Positions 1-44,495 of a stretch of DNA of 64,000 nt are shown piece by piece. The position numbers and the translations under genes are program-made. The first letter of the stretch is position 1, and the number at the start of each line of letters is the position of its first letter. The notes below the pieces were generated by a model. It ran no database searches. It was not told the DNA's origin and saw only the letters and a program-made list of their open reading frames with translations. The stretch spans positions 9,410,182 to 9,474,181 of the forward strand of contig OY848920.1 in assembly GCA_963693285.1 (NCBI GenBank). Direction: 5' to 3'. This DNA comes from Xestospongia muta. Its lineage: Eukaryota; Porifera; Demospongiae; Haplosclerida; Petrosiidae.

Positions 1-1179
1 GCTAAAAATATATAGCCACAGTACTTTAGTAATTGTATTTTTTATTGATAACAAATATTGAGTCGAACAACAAGCACACAACATTTCGACATATAATAGT
101 ATTATACTAAGACACCATCTATTCTAATTTTTGTCATCTCCTATTTATTGCACACTTGAAAAAGACTCAACTGATTGGTTGCTGTTTCACTAAATATTTA
201 ATATCATTTCTTACTATTTTGGCGAAGCTACATATTGGAGACTTGTTACCTGTACGACCCCTTCTTTGTTTATTTATATTATCTATTTTGACATATTTAA
301 ATAATGTAAACATTTTATGTTATCAGCCGTACATGTGCATGTAGATATTAAACGATAAAAAGATGTGAATAGAGATTTAATGATGTACAAGGACAAGTGG
401 TAGCAATATAAAGGTCCAATATCTAAAGAAAAAATGTCATTGATGTGTTAATATGTGATCATAGAAGTTAAGATCTTAACAGAAAACATTACAGTACAAA
501 GATGAAAGAAGTTGTGCATGATGATCAAATCATTCAGGGTCATAAGTACTTATTTATATAATAAAAAGAGAGAGATTGTAATGGTCACATGTAGATGTAT
601 GTCTTAGTATTTTCAGAAACAGATATGGTTCATTAGGGATGTTATTAGTGGTCTATTCTTCCGGATGAGCTCTTAAGTTAGATGGTAGAGCAGCCAGATA
701 CTAACTGATAGTTGTTTGTTTGATTCTAGTAATGTCTATCCTTCCTTCTCTATTCTTTCTGGAACATTTTTCATTTAGGTCATATGTATACAACAGATAT
801 CTTATATACACGTATATATATATATTGTAATTTTTAAGTTAGTTTAACTTCTATTAGCTATTACAATGCTATATACTAACTAATGATTATAATGAATATG
901 ACTTTTTGAGAAATAATGCTGAGAAGATACAACCACAAAGTAATAATTCATAATCGTAACTCAATTTGTTAAAACCACAATACCATGTGTTGCTGGGAAG
1001 TCTTTTAAAGTAAAATGTATTACTCCACATATAGAGCTAGCTAGTTTTATAAAAAAGAAATTCACCAAATTTGGTATCTAAAGTAAATGATCTAAACAGG
1101 GATCTTTGAGATTTCTCACAAACAAGGATTCCCATAAGAAGTGAACCAATTAATTAACCCTGTATTTCCTCTCTTATAG
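1..1179. other. Region upstream of G1 exon 3, no convincing gene
   Basis: From about 830 to 1179 this matches intron 2 of the short paralog G4 (about 44978-45298), so it is intron sequence. From 1 to about 830 there is no similarity to the other paralogs and I see no exon resembling the signal-peptide exon or first FN3 exon of G4. The similarity stops next to a short TA run at 812-826, suggesting a rearrangement or a much longer intron. The open frame at 156-344 begins with TTG and has no family resemblance. Confidence 0.5.
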
Positions 1180-1317
1180 GAATTCACTACAAACAACAGC
1201 ACTATATTAGTATATCTACTACCAAATACTACATACTGCATAATTGTATGCGTTAATAACACTGTCAATGATAATACATGTTGTGCCAGGAACTTCAGAA
1301 CTACTGGTAAATATATA

Positions 1318-1352
<35 letters not shown>

Positions 1353-2313
1353 CATGGACATTGTACGGACACTGACAGTTTTATTGTGAACTATTTTATC
1401 ATTAGATTTTAGTTTTGCTTGTAATTAAGTGTTCAAAACACAATAATATAACAAACAAAATAAAAATGGCTACTCAATTATTTGCCTCATTCACACAATG
1501 ATATACCATATGTAAGTAAGTACATACGAATTAGCATACCTGCTCTGCCACTTATCAACATAGTTAGTGGTAAATAACGCACACACTAACTGTATATACT
1601 TACATGTACTTGATGAAGTATATTAATGAAAAATCAATTAATCATTATAATTATTTGTAATAGATCAAATCAAAGAAAATCAAGTTCAAAATGTTAGAGC
1701 TCACATATATTATCCGTTGTTAAAGAACCAAAGTATTATATCTGCTCAAGTAATATGGACAAGTCTACCGTCTATGCTACAAATTCGTTCTTACGAAGTA
1801 CAAATATTCACTGCTAATGCTAACAAGTTATATATTAAAGTAAGTTTATATATAACTGACATATTTATGGTGTGCCACTTGACTTTTAGATTTATTTTTG
1901 TTTGTCATTAAGTGTTCAAAACTCAATTACATAATGATGATGACGTCATCATGAAATGGACACATAGTGATGTCATCATATATGATGACATCATCTAAAC
2001 CAAACACATTCACACTACCATTATTAACCCTATGACACATAGTGATGTCATCATCATAGTACAAGTTGGATCATCATACAAGTTACACTAAGAATCACCC
2101 CTTAATTACTTGCCTTATTAATTAAACTGTTTTATTTAATGCATACCTATTGATGTTGAGTCATATTATCTAAATTTTATAGGATAGTCCTTTCTTTAAT
2201 TTGTCTTCATCTGATCCATTTAAAATACTTGAGAGGAGAAGTGAGATAAATGAACTCCAATTTCCATTGGAAATGAACAAAAACTACATCATACAAGTAA
2301 GAGATGTATTAAA

Positions 2314-2353
<40 letters not shown>

Positions 2354-2465
2354 TATGCGAGAACATGTGATTATATTAATTAACTCTTTATAACTATATA
2401 GATCAGAGGAATATGTGATAGAATCAATTATCCTTTTTCAGAACCTATTAAAATCAGCACATTCT
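1180..2465 (+). CDS. G1 exons 3-6: FN3 module
   Basis: Exon 3 (1180-1306) is the second half of an FN3 domain, with NTTYCIIVCV as the typical F-strand. Exons 4-6 (1664-1839, 2183-2296, 2402-2465) make a complete FN3 with the VRAHIYYPLL start and an AQVIWTSL B/C-strand tryptophan. Intron phases (1,0,0,1) equal those of long-gene exons 17-20, which supports homology to the FN3 pair before propeller 3. N-x-T sequons suggest glycosylation. Confidence 0.7.
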
Positions 2466-5400
2466 GTGAGTACATTATAATGATCACTATTTATACATAA
2501 TGCTTAGCAATAAGATATACATACAGCATTTCATTCTAAGAGATAACTAGAAACTATGTTCTGATTTAATGTTGCATCAATAATTGTATGGGGTGTGATC
2601 TGTGTCAGAATTATTAACCCCCAATATTAAAATTAGCATAGCCAACATGTCTACGGTCACACACACACACACATGTATATACATAACAGGAAATGCCACA
2701 CAAATCACACCTCATACAATTCAGCTGCTGCCATTATTTATACTTGTATACTCTTTCCACCTGTATTAGTTCATGAACCTATACTTGAACTATTCATGAC
2801 CACAGCTCAAGGAGGTCATTTACTAGTCCATCCACCTGGACTCTCTGAACCAATTATAAAAGAAGCAATACAGATGAACATCCATACTCCCATTGCACTG
2901 GACAAAATGTCAAGAAATGTATTTCATGTTCAGTACACACATTTGTTTAATTTTCTTGAAAAGTATGCAATAATCAAGTCAAACATAGACAACCCATCAG
3001 AGCAACTTTCTGTAAGTACTTTTAATACTATATTGACAATAATATTATAATGTAATTATTATTAATACTATATTAACAATATAATGTAATTATTGTTAAT
3101 ACTATAATGACAATATAATGTTGTTAATACTATATTAACAATATAATGTAATTATTGTTAATACTATATTAACAATACAATGTAATTATTGTTAATACTA
3201 TATTAACAATATAATGTAATTATTGTTAATACTATATTAACAATATAATGTAATTATTGTTAATACTATAATGACAATATAATGTTGTTAATACTATGTT
3301 AACAATATAATGTAATTATTGTTAATACTATAATGACAATATAATGTGATTATTATTAATACTATATTAACAATACAATGTAATTATTGTTAACACTATA
3401 TTAACAATAATTTTACAACAGACAATTTTATGTAATAAGTGTCTCCTTATATTTCTTGAAATAAATTGAATCTTATGGACCAATATAATAGACTTAGATT
3501 ATTTAAATGTCTGTTTTGTTATATTCTGGTATACTCGACTATTATTAATAAAAGTCTTAGCTATTATATGAAGTAATGATAACTATTTTACTATATACTA
3601 AATCTATTATTTGGTTTAATTCTTTACATAGCTCCGGACATTTTTAAATTTAAAGCCACTGGGTATGACGTATGATTGGATAGCTGAGGAACTTTACATC
3701 ATCTTTTATCATTCATTCTTGAATCGTCTTAAAGTTTATAGTTTGTCTACTCGATACAATCATATAGATTTAGTTTATGATACAGTAAGTGACATATCAG
3801 ACTCAACAGAAGTAGAGATGACTTTTAATCCATTTGAAAGGTAAGTATTTTTTTCAACACATGCTACATGACTGTCATAGATTATCACATGACTGTCATT
3901 AATTATCACATGACTAACATTGATTATCACATGACTATCACATTGCATGCATTACTCAAAAGTGTTAGTCATCATTTATGGTTTTTTGTTGCATGATACA
4001 TGTTTATTTTAGAGTATCACTATTTTATGAGGGAAATTTTAGAAAGAAATATTATTTCTTATTTGTTCATAGGCTTATTTATTGGACGGAATACAATGCA
4101 GCTGACTCCAATAACACTTCAATTTACCGTTTAACCTTAGACGATTTTCGATCATTCTCCACATTACTATATAATGGTACAATTACATCTGCTTTAACTG
4201 AAGACACACTAAGAAAATGTCTCTATGTTATAAACCACAATTCCCTTCAAATTATACCAATTCCACTACAAAGTGATTCTATTTGTTATGGTCCTTATCA
4301 AATAGAGAACACGTTTTCAGCAAGTGAGCATTAGCTAGTCCCTGAAGAAATTATTTTGTTTAATATTCTTATAGTATATTGAACAAACTGTAATAATTAT
4401 TATTATAATACATTAACCCAATACACTGTCAAATATCAATGTTCTTACTCCATTTGTTACAGATATAGCCAGCGCTAAATTAACTGTGGATGATACTGGC
4501 ATTCATTTTATTGGAATTCGTAATCAAGAAAAAACAATCATAACATACTATAATTTTATTGATAATTCAATGCAACTTGTGTTCCAAGATCGTAATCTTA
4601 CAAACAACATTACCGCCATCAAAACCACAAGCCCAGGAACACAGCCATTACCAAATGGTAGGAATAATAATATTCATAATTTAATGTTGTTTATTTCATA
4701 TACAAAATTAGCTCTCATGTGCTTGTCACCTGACTTCTCAAATGTTAATAATCGTCCACGTCCAAGAGTGAAAAGTAATACTACAACCAGTATTCTATTA
4801 TTGTGGGATGATCCAGAATGGCCGTCAAACTGTAATGGCATGTCAAGACCTCCGTTACTGTACAGAGTATATGTCAAAGATCTTAGTGGAGTCTATGTGA
4901 AAGGATATAATCCAAAAGTATGTGGTATTTAAAGGTTTATCAGGTTCATTGCTATGATAAGCCTCAATGAGGACAAGTCATTATTGTAGATTTTCTACTA
5001 TAATAGCTATATTCTGTTAAAGGTTTCATTTAGCTATAAATTTACTGTCTACAAAATTGTAAAATCCAAACAATATACTAAGAAAAATTGTCTATTATTA
5101 TCTTAACAATATGTCATATACATTACTTCTCTATAGGAAACATACAATTCAGGAATCAATGTTACTAAGTTGACGTCAGGGGTTAAATATAACATCACAA
5201 TATCAGCAAGAACTGACTATACAACAGCATCTTCAAATGATCTACTATTAGGTCAACCACTCATTGTAGCACCTTTACAACAAGGTCAGTAAAGGAGGAC
5301 ATATACTATATTAATGATAACAATCTGTGTCTTTTGTTATAGAGATTTCACCATTGCCTTTACCAACCCAGCTTTTTTCTCATTCAAGTATGTCAATAAT

Positions 5401-6829
5401 ATAAGAACAATCTTTATCAAAACATTTACAACAAGTACATTTTGTGCTCATTATAAATTAATATATTGTTATTTTATTGGTGTCTTGTTCAATTATAAAT
5501 TTTTAGGTATAACATCTAACATTTTAATTCCAAGTACATCTAAATAATTACATATTAATTCAATATATTATTCTTTATAGTGAACATGCACAGTAGTAGT
5601 GTAACTATGATACCAATATCCTCTACAACTCTTAAATCAGGTAATATAATTATGGTCACACACACACACACACACTTGTGAATGGAGTGGATAATTATTG
5701 AAATAACACTACTTCATTCAACAATCACTAAATCTATTCATTGCTGAAGTACAACTCCTATGTTTTTTTATTAAATTATTCATATAACTGTAGAAATGTT
5801 GTTCAATATTAGTAATGATTAATACATTATATAAATTAAAAATTATTACTAAACTTTAGACCTTTAATAAAGCTTAAGCCTTGGTGCTTAAGATTGTCTT
5901 GAACTATAATACTCATGATTAATGAGTTAATATTATAATAATTATATTTATTTTGTTACAGTGACCAGTAAAAGTGATTCTTCACTACTACCAACATCAT
6001 CTACAACTCCGTTATCAGGTATAATAATTATAACAATTAAAATATAATAGTGTATTTTAAATGTTTTAATTGTCTCTCTTTAGATAATAATCCTCAATCA
6101 ACAACCAATTTACTAATAATTATTAGTGTATCCCTTGCAGTTGGTTTGCTAGTAATAGTAGTTATCTTCATAGCAATTGTAATCATATTGATTGTTAGAT
6201 ATAATTGCTGTGTAAAGAATAAAGGTCAACCCTCTTCAACTCATCAAACACAAGCAGTCTCAGATAACCCTATATTTAATGACAATGGTTCAGTTACAAT
6301 GATTTATGATGATCCTGCACTTTATTATGCTGAGAATGGTCACAACTATCTTACTTCACCTACATCACATGGACATAATCCTGTTATATTATCAGAGGAT
6401 ATAGGGACAAATATTACTCCATTAGACACAACATACGAAACTATTTCAAGTGATGTCGCTACATCATCAGAACATTACTATTATGTTGATAGACCAAAAA
6501 ATGATTCTACAGCAGTTTATATAGTACCGAATAGAGATGAAGGTTTATCTGAGCAATCAATTCAATTAAATAATAACGTTGCATATAACTCTTCAACCAC
6601 ACAGTCAATGTCATCACCAAATATGGGAGAAAATTCATTGGAACAATCGATTTCTTTAAATAAGAACGTTGCTTATAACTTTTCAACCACACAGTCAATG
6701 TCATCACCAAATGTGGGAAATATTTCATTGGAACAATCGATTTCTTTAAATGAGAACGTTGCTTATAACAATTTTACTGAACAATCAAAGGATTATCTCA
6801 AATACTATAACAAACCTTTTGTTATATAG
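1180..6829 (+). CDS. G1: short-form ROS-like receptor without kinase, 5' exons not found
   Basis: Thirteen exons: 1180-1306, 1664-1839, 2183-2296, 2402-2465, 2770-3011, 3632-3840, 4073-4323, 4463-4657, 4712-4917, 5137-5284, 5581-5640, 5962-6018, 6084-6829. Joined they give 864 residues in one open frame ending TAG, numbered as exons 3-15 of the complete paralog G4. Order: end of one FN3 domain, a second FN3, a YWTD-type propeller, a third FN3, a Ser/Thr stalk, a membrane segment (about 626-654) and a tyrosine-rich tail of about 210 residues, longest of the family. The signal-peptide exon and first half of the first FN3 should lie 5' but are absent from the 1179 bases available. They may be beyond the window or lost. 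All visible splice sites are canonical, so decay is not evident. Confidence 0.75.
1934..2000. repeat. Pair of perfect palindromes with CRE-like core in G1 intron 4
   Basis: Positions 1937-1952 form a perfect 16-base palindrome around TGACGTCA, the cAMP-response-element consensus. Positions 1968-1993 form a perfect 26-base palindrome built on TGATGTCATCA. A third half-copy lies at about 2043. Function is unknown; hairpin formation is as plausible as factor binding. Confidence 0.6.
2770..4657 (+). CDS. G1 exons 7-10: YWTD-type beta-propeller
   Basis: Exons 2770-3011, 3632-3840, 4073-4323 and 4463-4657. Propeller signatures visible are PIALDKMSRNVF, MTYDWIAEELYII and RLIYWTEYNA, the last a near-exact LDL-receptor class B (YWTD) blade motif. 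Exon sizes and phases match propeller 3 of the long genes (exons 21-24). This domain is expected outside the cell as a ligand-binding surface. The ligand is unknown. Confidence 0.7.
3012..3631. repeat. Palindromic satellite in G1 intron 7
   Basis: Between about 3050 and 3415 a unit of about 34 bases recurs roughly nine to ten times. Each unit holds the self-complementary core TTGTTAATACTATATTAACA, or a variant of it. The remaining intron is plain AT-rich sequence ending in TTTACATAG before exon 8. Confidence 0.8.
4712..5284 (+). CDS. G1 exons 11-12: membrane-proximal FN3 domain
   Basis: Exons 4712-4917 and 5137-5284. The domain begins after a Cys-Leu-Ser-Pro-Asp segment, has the FN3 tryptophan in SILLLWDDPEWP, a tyrosine pair in LLYRVYV and a VKYNI-type F strand. 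It corresponds to long-gene exons 25-26. The DNA of exon 12 is also found inverted inside genes G2 and G3. Confidence 0.7.
5581..6829 (+). CDS. G1 exons 13-15: stalk, membrane segment, tyrosine-rich tail
   Basis: Exons 13 (5581-5640) and 14 (5962-6018) encode Ser/Thr-rich stalk pieces, both phase 1-1 and so skippable in frame. Exon 15 (6084-6829) encodes DNNPQSTTN, a hydrophobic helix ending IVRYNCC, then the tail. Tyrosine motifs include YDDP, YAEN, YETI, YYYV, VYIV and three NVAYN units. The ITAM-like pair reads YETI-x10-YYYV here, with valine where G2-G4 have isoleucine. The 30-residue NVAYN repeat has three copies, one more than in G2, G3 and G4. No kinase follows; the stop is TAG at 6827-6829. 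Confidence 0.8.
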
Positions 6830-6871
6830 ATTGTTTTGATTTTCAATTTCATTCTACATTATTATAAATTT

Positions 6872-6936
6872 AATAAAATTAGTCAAGGTATGTTCTACTA
6901 TATATGTTGTCATAAGTTAATTTATATCCAAATAAA
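6872..6936 (+). terminator. Polyadenylation signals of G1
   Basis: AATAAA occurs at 6872-6877 and 6931-6936, 43 and 102 bases after the stop. The surrounding 3' flank is conserved after all four complete gene ends, which suggests a shared 3' UTR. Confidence 0.55.
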
Positions 6937-8300
6937 GAGGTATGTTTTAATTATAATTTTAATCTTCAAAGACACCGGTGCTCATAGTCTGGTTAGACTC
7001 ACCAAACTGGTATTAGTAGTCTGCCCACAAACACTGTAATGTGGAATGACAACTTACTACGGTCACATCAATCAAAGAATTTGATTGATATGACAGGAGT
7101 AAAGACACCAGTGCTCATGCTGTAATGTGGAATGACAACTTACTCCTATCACATCAATCAAAGAATTTGATTGATGTGACAGGAGTAAAGACATCAGTGC
7201 TCATGCTGTAATGTGGCCTGTCACATCAGTCAAGGAATTTGATTTAGCAAATAAGGCATTATCTGTATGTGATACATCACATTTTATTAATTGACAGTAT
7301 TCATTGGTGATAATGACCTCATTATCACTAATTAATAATAATAATATTATTGTTTAATACAGCCATACAATGCTAACATTAATATATTGGTCCTAATAAA
7401 GTACTATAGTGTATATAGCCCTATAACTTAGAGTAGATGATAGGTAGTCTGTACTCTTGACAGTCTTGAGTCATATAGCACATTAATCCAAGTTCATCAT
7501 GTATTTGACTATATTGATCATTAAGTGTGTCCCAGTAATGAGGAGGTATAAATAAGCATAGTAACAATATCTAATAATATATCTGTTTATTATTTGTCAC
7601 TATTATGTGTGTTAGGTAATTAAGAAAACAGGCAACTCAATGTTATGATTATGACACATTGTTATTTAAAGCTACAACCGCCATCCAATATTATAAAAGT
7701 CCATACAAATAATGAAATTAATCTTATGAATATTAAGTGTTCGTTCCTGTGACTAGCCGCTTTGTCAGTCTAGGAATGGCAAGCACTCGTTTGTGTTGAC
7801 AGAGTACGAGCCTCCATAATCTTCACAGCCTGATGAAGTCATTTTCTTGCTGCGATTGGCACTATTTGGCCAGATCGATCATTGTTCGTATAAGCGTTTA
7901 CTTTCTTGTTCGCAAGCTTCCAAAAGTACTGGACAGTTTGGTAAACAATACTTTGTTTTTCTCTGGTCCTGTGATCTGCTTGGAAGTTAGTATCAGGTAG
8001 TGAAGAAGCTTTCTCAAGAATTTTAGACGTAAACAAGTATTTTATTTATAGTTTGTGGTCAGTAGATGTTATTAGTCGAGCTAGCTTGTCTTTTGTACTA
8101 TAAGTTAGAAACTAGCAATAGGTAATGTTGTAGAACACTAACTACCCTTTAATTTCTGCCATGATTATCTTTCTCTATCTTTCTCTCTAGCTTCACTTTC
8201 TATCCATTTGGTCTGACTACAGCAGGAAAAGACAACCCTCAAAAAGAAACAAACCAGAGCTAATATAATCTATTTGTAGACTAAACTGGGTTGTTACCTT
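6937..8300. other. G1-G2 intergenic spacer
   Basis: No gene recognised. It contains the 86-base palindromic satellite (7034-7231), a stretch shared with the G3-G4 and G4-G5 spacers (7240-7620), and a block at about 7740-8300 shared only with 50840-51400. A minus-strand open frame at 7839-8036 lies in that block. Its copy at 50940-51130 carries substitutions and indels, and it resembles no protein I know. Confidence 0.5.
7034..7231. repeat. 86-base tandem repeat with internal hairpin, two-plus copies
   Basis: The phrase CTGTAATGTGG recurs at 7034, 7120 and 7206, a period of 86 bases. Inside each full unit ACTCCT(A/G)TCACATCAATCAAA is followed after GAA by its reverse complement, forming a near-perfect stem of about 21 pairs. 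The same repeat is longer after G4 (49961-50310), and single degenerate relics follow G2 and G3. Confidence 0.85.
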
Positions 8301-8407
8301 AGTAACCACACTGACCTTACCAATCCAAAGAAAATATTCATACTAAAGAAACAACAAGGAAAGTCAAATCTTAAAGAAGACAGACTTAAAGACTCTCGTA
8401 AAGAACC
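8301..8407 (+). promoter_or_regulatory. Conserved 5' leader of G2
   Basis: About 95 bases before the ATG are conserved upstream of G2, G3 (24511-24606) and G5 (about 51400-51484), ending AAAGAACCATGG, a strong Kozak context. I infer a 5' UTR and perhaps the core promoter. No TATA box stands out at a fixed distance. Confidence 0.4.
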
Positions 8408-23722
<15,315 letters not shown>

Positions 23723-24606
23723 ATACTATAACTAACCTTTGTTATATAGATTGTTTTTGATTTTCAATTTCATTCTATATTATTATAAATTAATAAAATT
23801 AGTAAAGGTATGCTCTAGTATAAATATTGTCATAAGTTAATTTATATCCAAATAAAGAAGAATGTTTTAATTATAATTTTAATTTTCAAAGACAGCAGTG
23901 TTCATGCTGTGATGTGAAATGATAACTTACTCCTATCATATCAATCATAGAATTTGATTTAGTAAATAGGACATTATCACTATGTAATACATCACATTTT
24001 ATTAATTAACATAATTCATTAGTGATAATGACATCATTATCACTAATTAATAAAAATAATATTATTGTTTAATGCAACCATTTTTTAGATAGCAAATGAA
24101 ATGAGCATGTGCTTTATTCACACTTCAGTGCACTAAATATGCTCACTATTTACACAATTCAATTATAATTATGGCTAATGTTAATGTGGTTATTACAGAA
24201 TTTAACTATCAATGATTTAAATTTACATAAGATACATGGCTTGTGGTATTAGTGTTGAAATTGCAGGATGAGGTGACAACATGATTCCATGTGGACTGAA
24301 TCTGCAAAGTTGGGGGGGGGGGGGCTAACCCCACTTCACATAAGTTGGGAGGGCTATAGCCCCTCCTATTCCCTCTATTTCTACCCCTATGATCATAAAT
24401 TATTAAAACTGATCATATTATCTGATTATTAAATAATTAATTTTTGCTTTGAAATATATAGCATTGTACACAATTTATATGGACTTCCGGTATATACGGT
24501 GGCTAAACGATTGTTACCAATCCAAAGGAAAAGATTCGTACTAAAAGAACAACAAGGAAAAACCAAATTATAAATAAGACAGACTTAAAGACTGTTGTAA
24601 AGAACC
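23723..24606. other. G2-G3 intergenic spacer
   Basis: AATAAA signals at 23792 and 23851 probably end G2. A degenerate single copy of the 86-base repeat lies at about 23890-23960. From about 24070 to 24510 the sequence is unlike the other spacers and includes a run of 12 G at 24313. About 95 bases before the G3 ATG are the conserved leader. Confidence 0.6.
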
Positions 24607-42904
<18,298 letters not shown>

Positions 42905-44396
42905 TTACTATAACAAACCTTTGTTATATAGATTGTTTTTGATTTTCAATTTCATTCTATATTATTAAAATTAATAAAATTAGTAAAGGTATGATCTAGT
43001 ATAAATGTTGTCATAAGTTAATTTACATCCAAATAAAGAAGTATGTTTTAATTATAATTTTAATTTTCAAAGACATCAGTGCCCATGCTGTGATGTGAAA
43101 TGATAACTTACTCCTATCATATCAATCATAGAATTTGATTTAGCAAATAAGGCATTATCTGTATGTGATACATCATATTTTATTAATTGACAGTACTCAT
43201 TGGTGATAATGACATCATTATCACTAATTAATAATAATAATATTATTGTTTAATACAGCCATACAATGCTAACATTAATATATTGGTCCTAATAGAGTAC
43301 TATAGTGTATATAGCCCTAACTTAGAGTAGATGATGGTAGTCTGTACTCTTGACAGTCTTGAGTCATATAGTACATTGATCCAAGTTCATCATGTATTTG
43401 ACTATATTGATCATTAAGTGTGTCCCAGTAATGAGGTGGTATAATAAAGTCAATAACAATACCTAATAATATATCTGTTTATTATTTGAGGTGGTATAAT
43501 AAAGTCAATAACAGTACCAAATCATAATGTATTTGTTTATTATTGTTACCATTGTGTGCATGGGTTAACGAAGAAAACAGGGAACTTTTATCAATTATTG
43601 AGACCGCTATAATTTGTGCTACAATACCCTGTAGGGAGCTACCAGTTAAGAGTACCTGTCAAGGTAGACCCAAACTATAGGCAAGAGATAACACTCCTAC
43701 CAAAGCTACACCCGTGTGTAGTCTAACAAGATAAAAGCTCTTTTGCTTTTATCAACCCTACACTGACAGTGAAGAGTTACAAAATAATTGTTACTCTTTA
43801 GTTGTATTTGAAAGATTTATTTCAAATAAAGAAATAGTCTCAAGTCAGTACATTGAAATTAATCATAAAAAAGAACTAAATATTATAGTAAACTAAAATA
43901 AGTGACAACAGAAAATACATTAGGTGGATAATAATGTACAAGGTGTGAAAGTTCACAATTATGTCAAATGAACAATAACATGAGACAAAATATAATTGTC
44001 AACAACGAACCAAAATGTCGAATCTAGAAATGACCAATCTCATGGTTCTTGGGTCTACTAGTTCATACTATATATTTAGTTGTTTTTTGTGATTGATTTC
44101 AGTGTACTGACTTGAGACTATTTCTTTATTTGAAATAAATCTTTCAAATACGACTAAAAAGTAACAATTAATTTATTAACTTTTATCAGTGTTATAATTG
44201 TGAAACATAGTTATTAAAAGCTGCACCCACAACTGAACCATTCAACATTACAGGAAGTCCATACTTTGTTGTTGATAAATTAAATGTATATGTACAAAAG
44301 TATAGACTAGTTCTGTGTATGACACTATTTAAACACAATATTGTCCTCCTTGAATCAGTCAGACAGAACACTTTGAAATATTTTATATTTGTCAAG
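42905..44396. other. G3-G4 intergenic spacer
   Basis: AATAAA at 42973 and 43032 probably end G3. A relic of the 86-base repeat lies at about 43070-43150. A short direct duplication (GAGGTGGTATAATAAAGTCA) is at 43432 and 43489. An inserted foldback element is at 43594-44177. About 200 bases before the G4 ATG contain no clear TATA box. Confidence 0.6.
43583..44188. mobile_element. Inserted foldback element with 11-base target duplication
   Basis: AACTTTTATCA occurs at 43583-43593 and 44178-44188. The equivalent G5 spacer has one copy (AACTTTTGTCA) and no insert, which defines a 584-base insertion. Arms at about 43782-43866 and 44087-44172 are inverted repeats of about 85 bases with few mismatches. 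A small hairpin, GATAAAAGC-TCTTTT-GCTTTTATC, lies at about 43731-43754. No coding capacity seen; class unknown. Confidence 0.7.
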
Positions 44397-44495
44397 ATGC
44401 AACTAGTTCAGATTGTATTATTAGTGACTGTGGTCTTTGTGATTTCTACAACTGCAACTCAAGCAATCATTTGTATAAATTTAACCAATGATGGG
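44397..44495 (+). CDS. G4 exon 1: signal peptide
   Basis: MQLVQIVLLVTVVFVISTTA followed by TQAIICINLTNDG; ends phase 0 at GGG|GTAAGT. Unlike the MGSWR signal of the long genes, so short and long forms have distinct 5' ends. Confidence 0.8.

Noticed and set aside
156..344. Open frame with a hydrophobic start that could be the missing signal peptide of G1
   Set aside because: It begins with TTG, has no resemblance to the G4 signal exon, and no donor in a suitable phase was evident.
4674..4877. Minus-strand open frame opposite G1 exon 11
   Set aside because: Shadow of a confirmed plus-strand FN3 exon, without independent splice or protein evidence.
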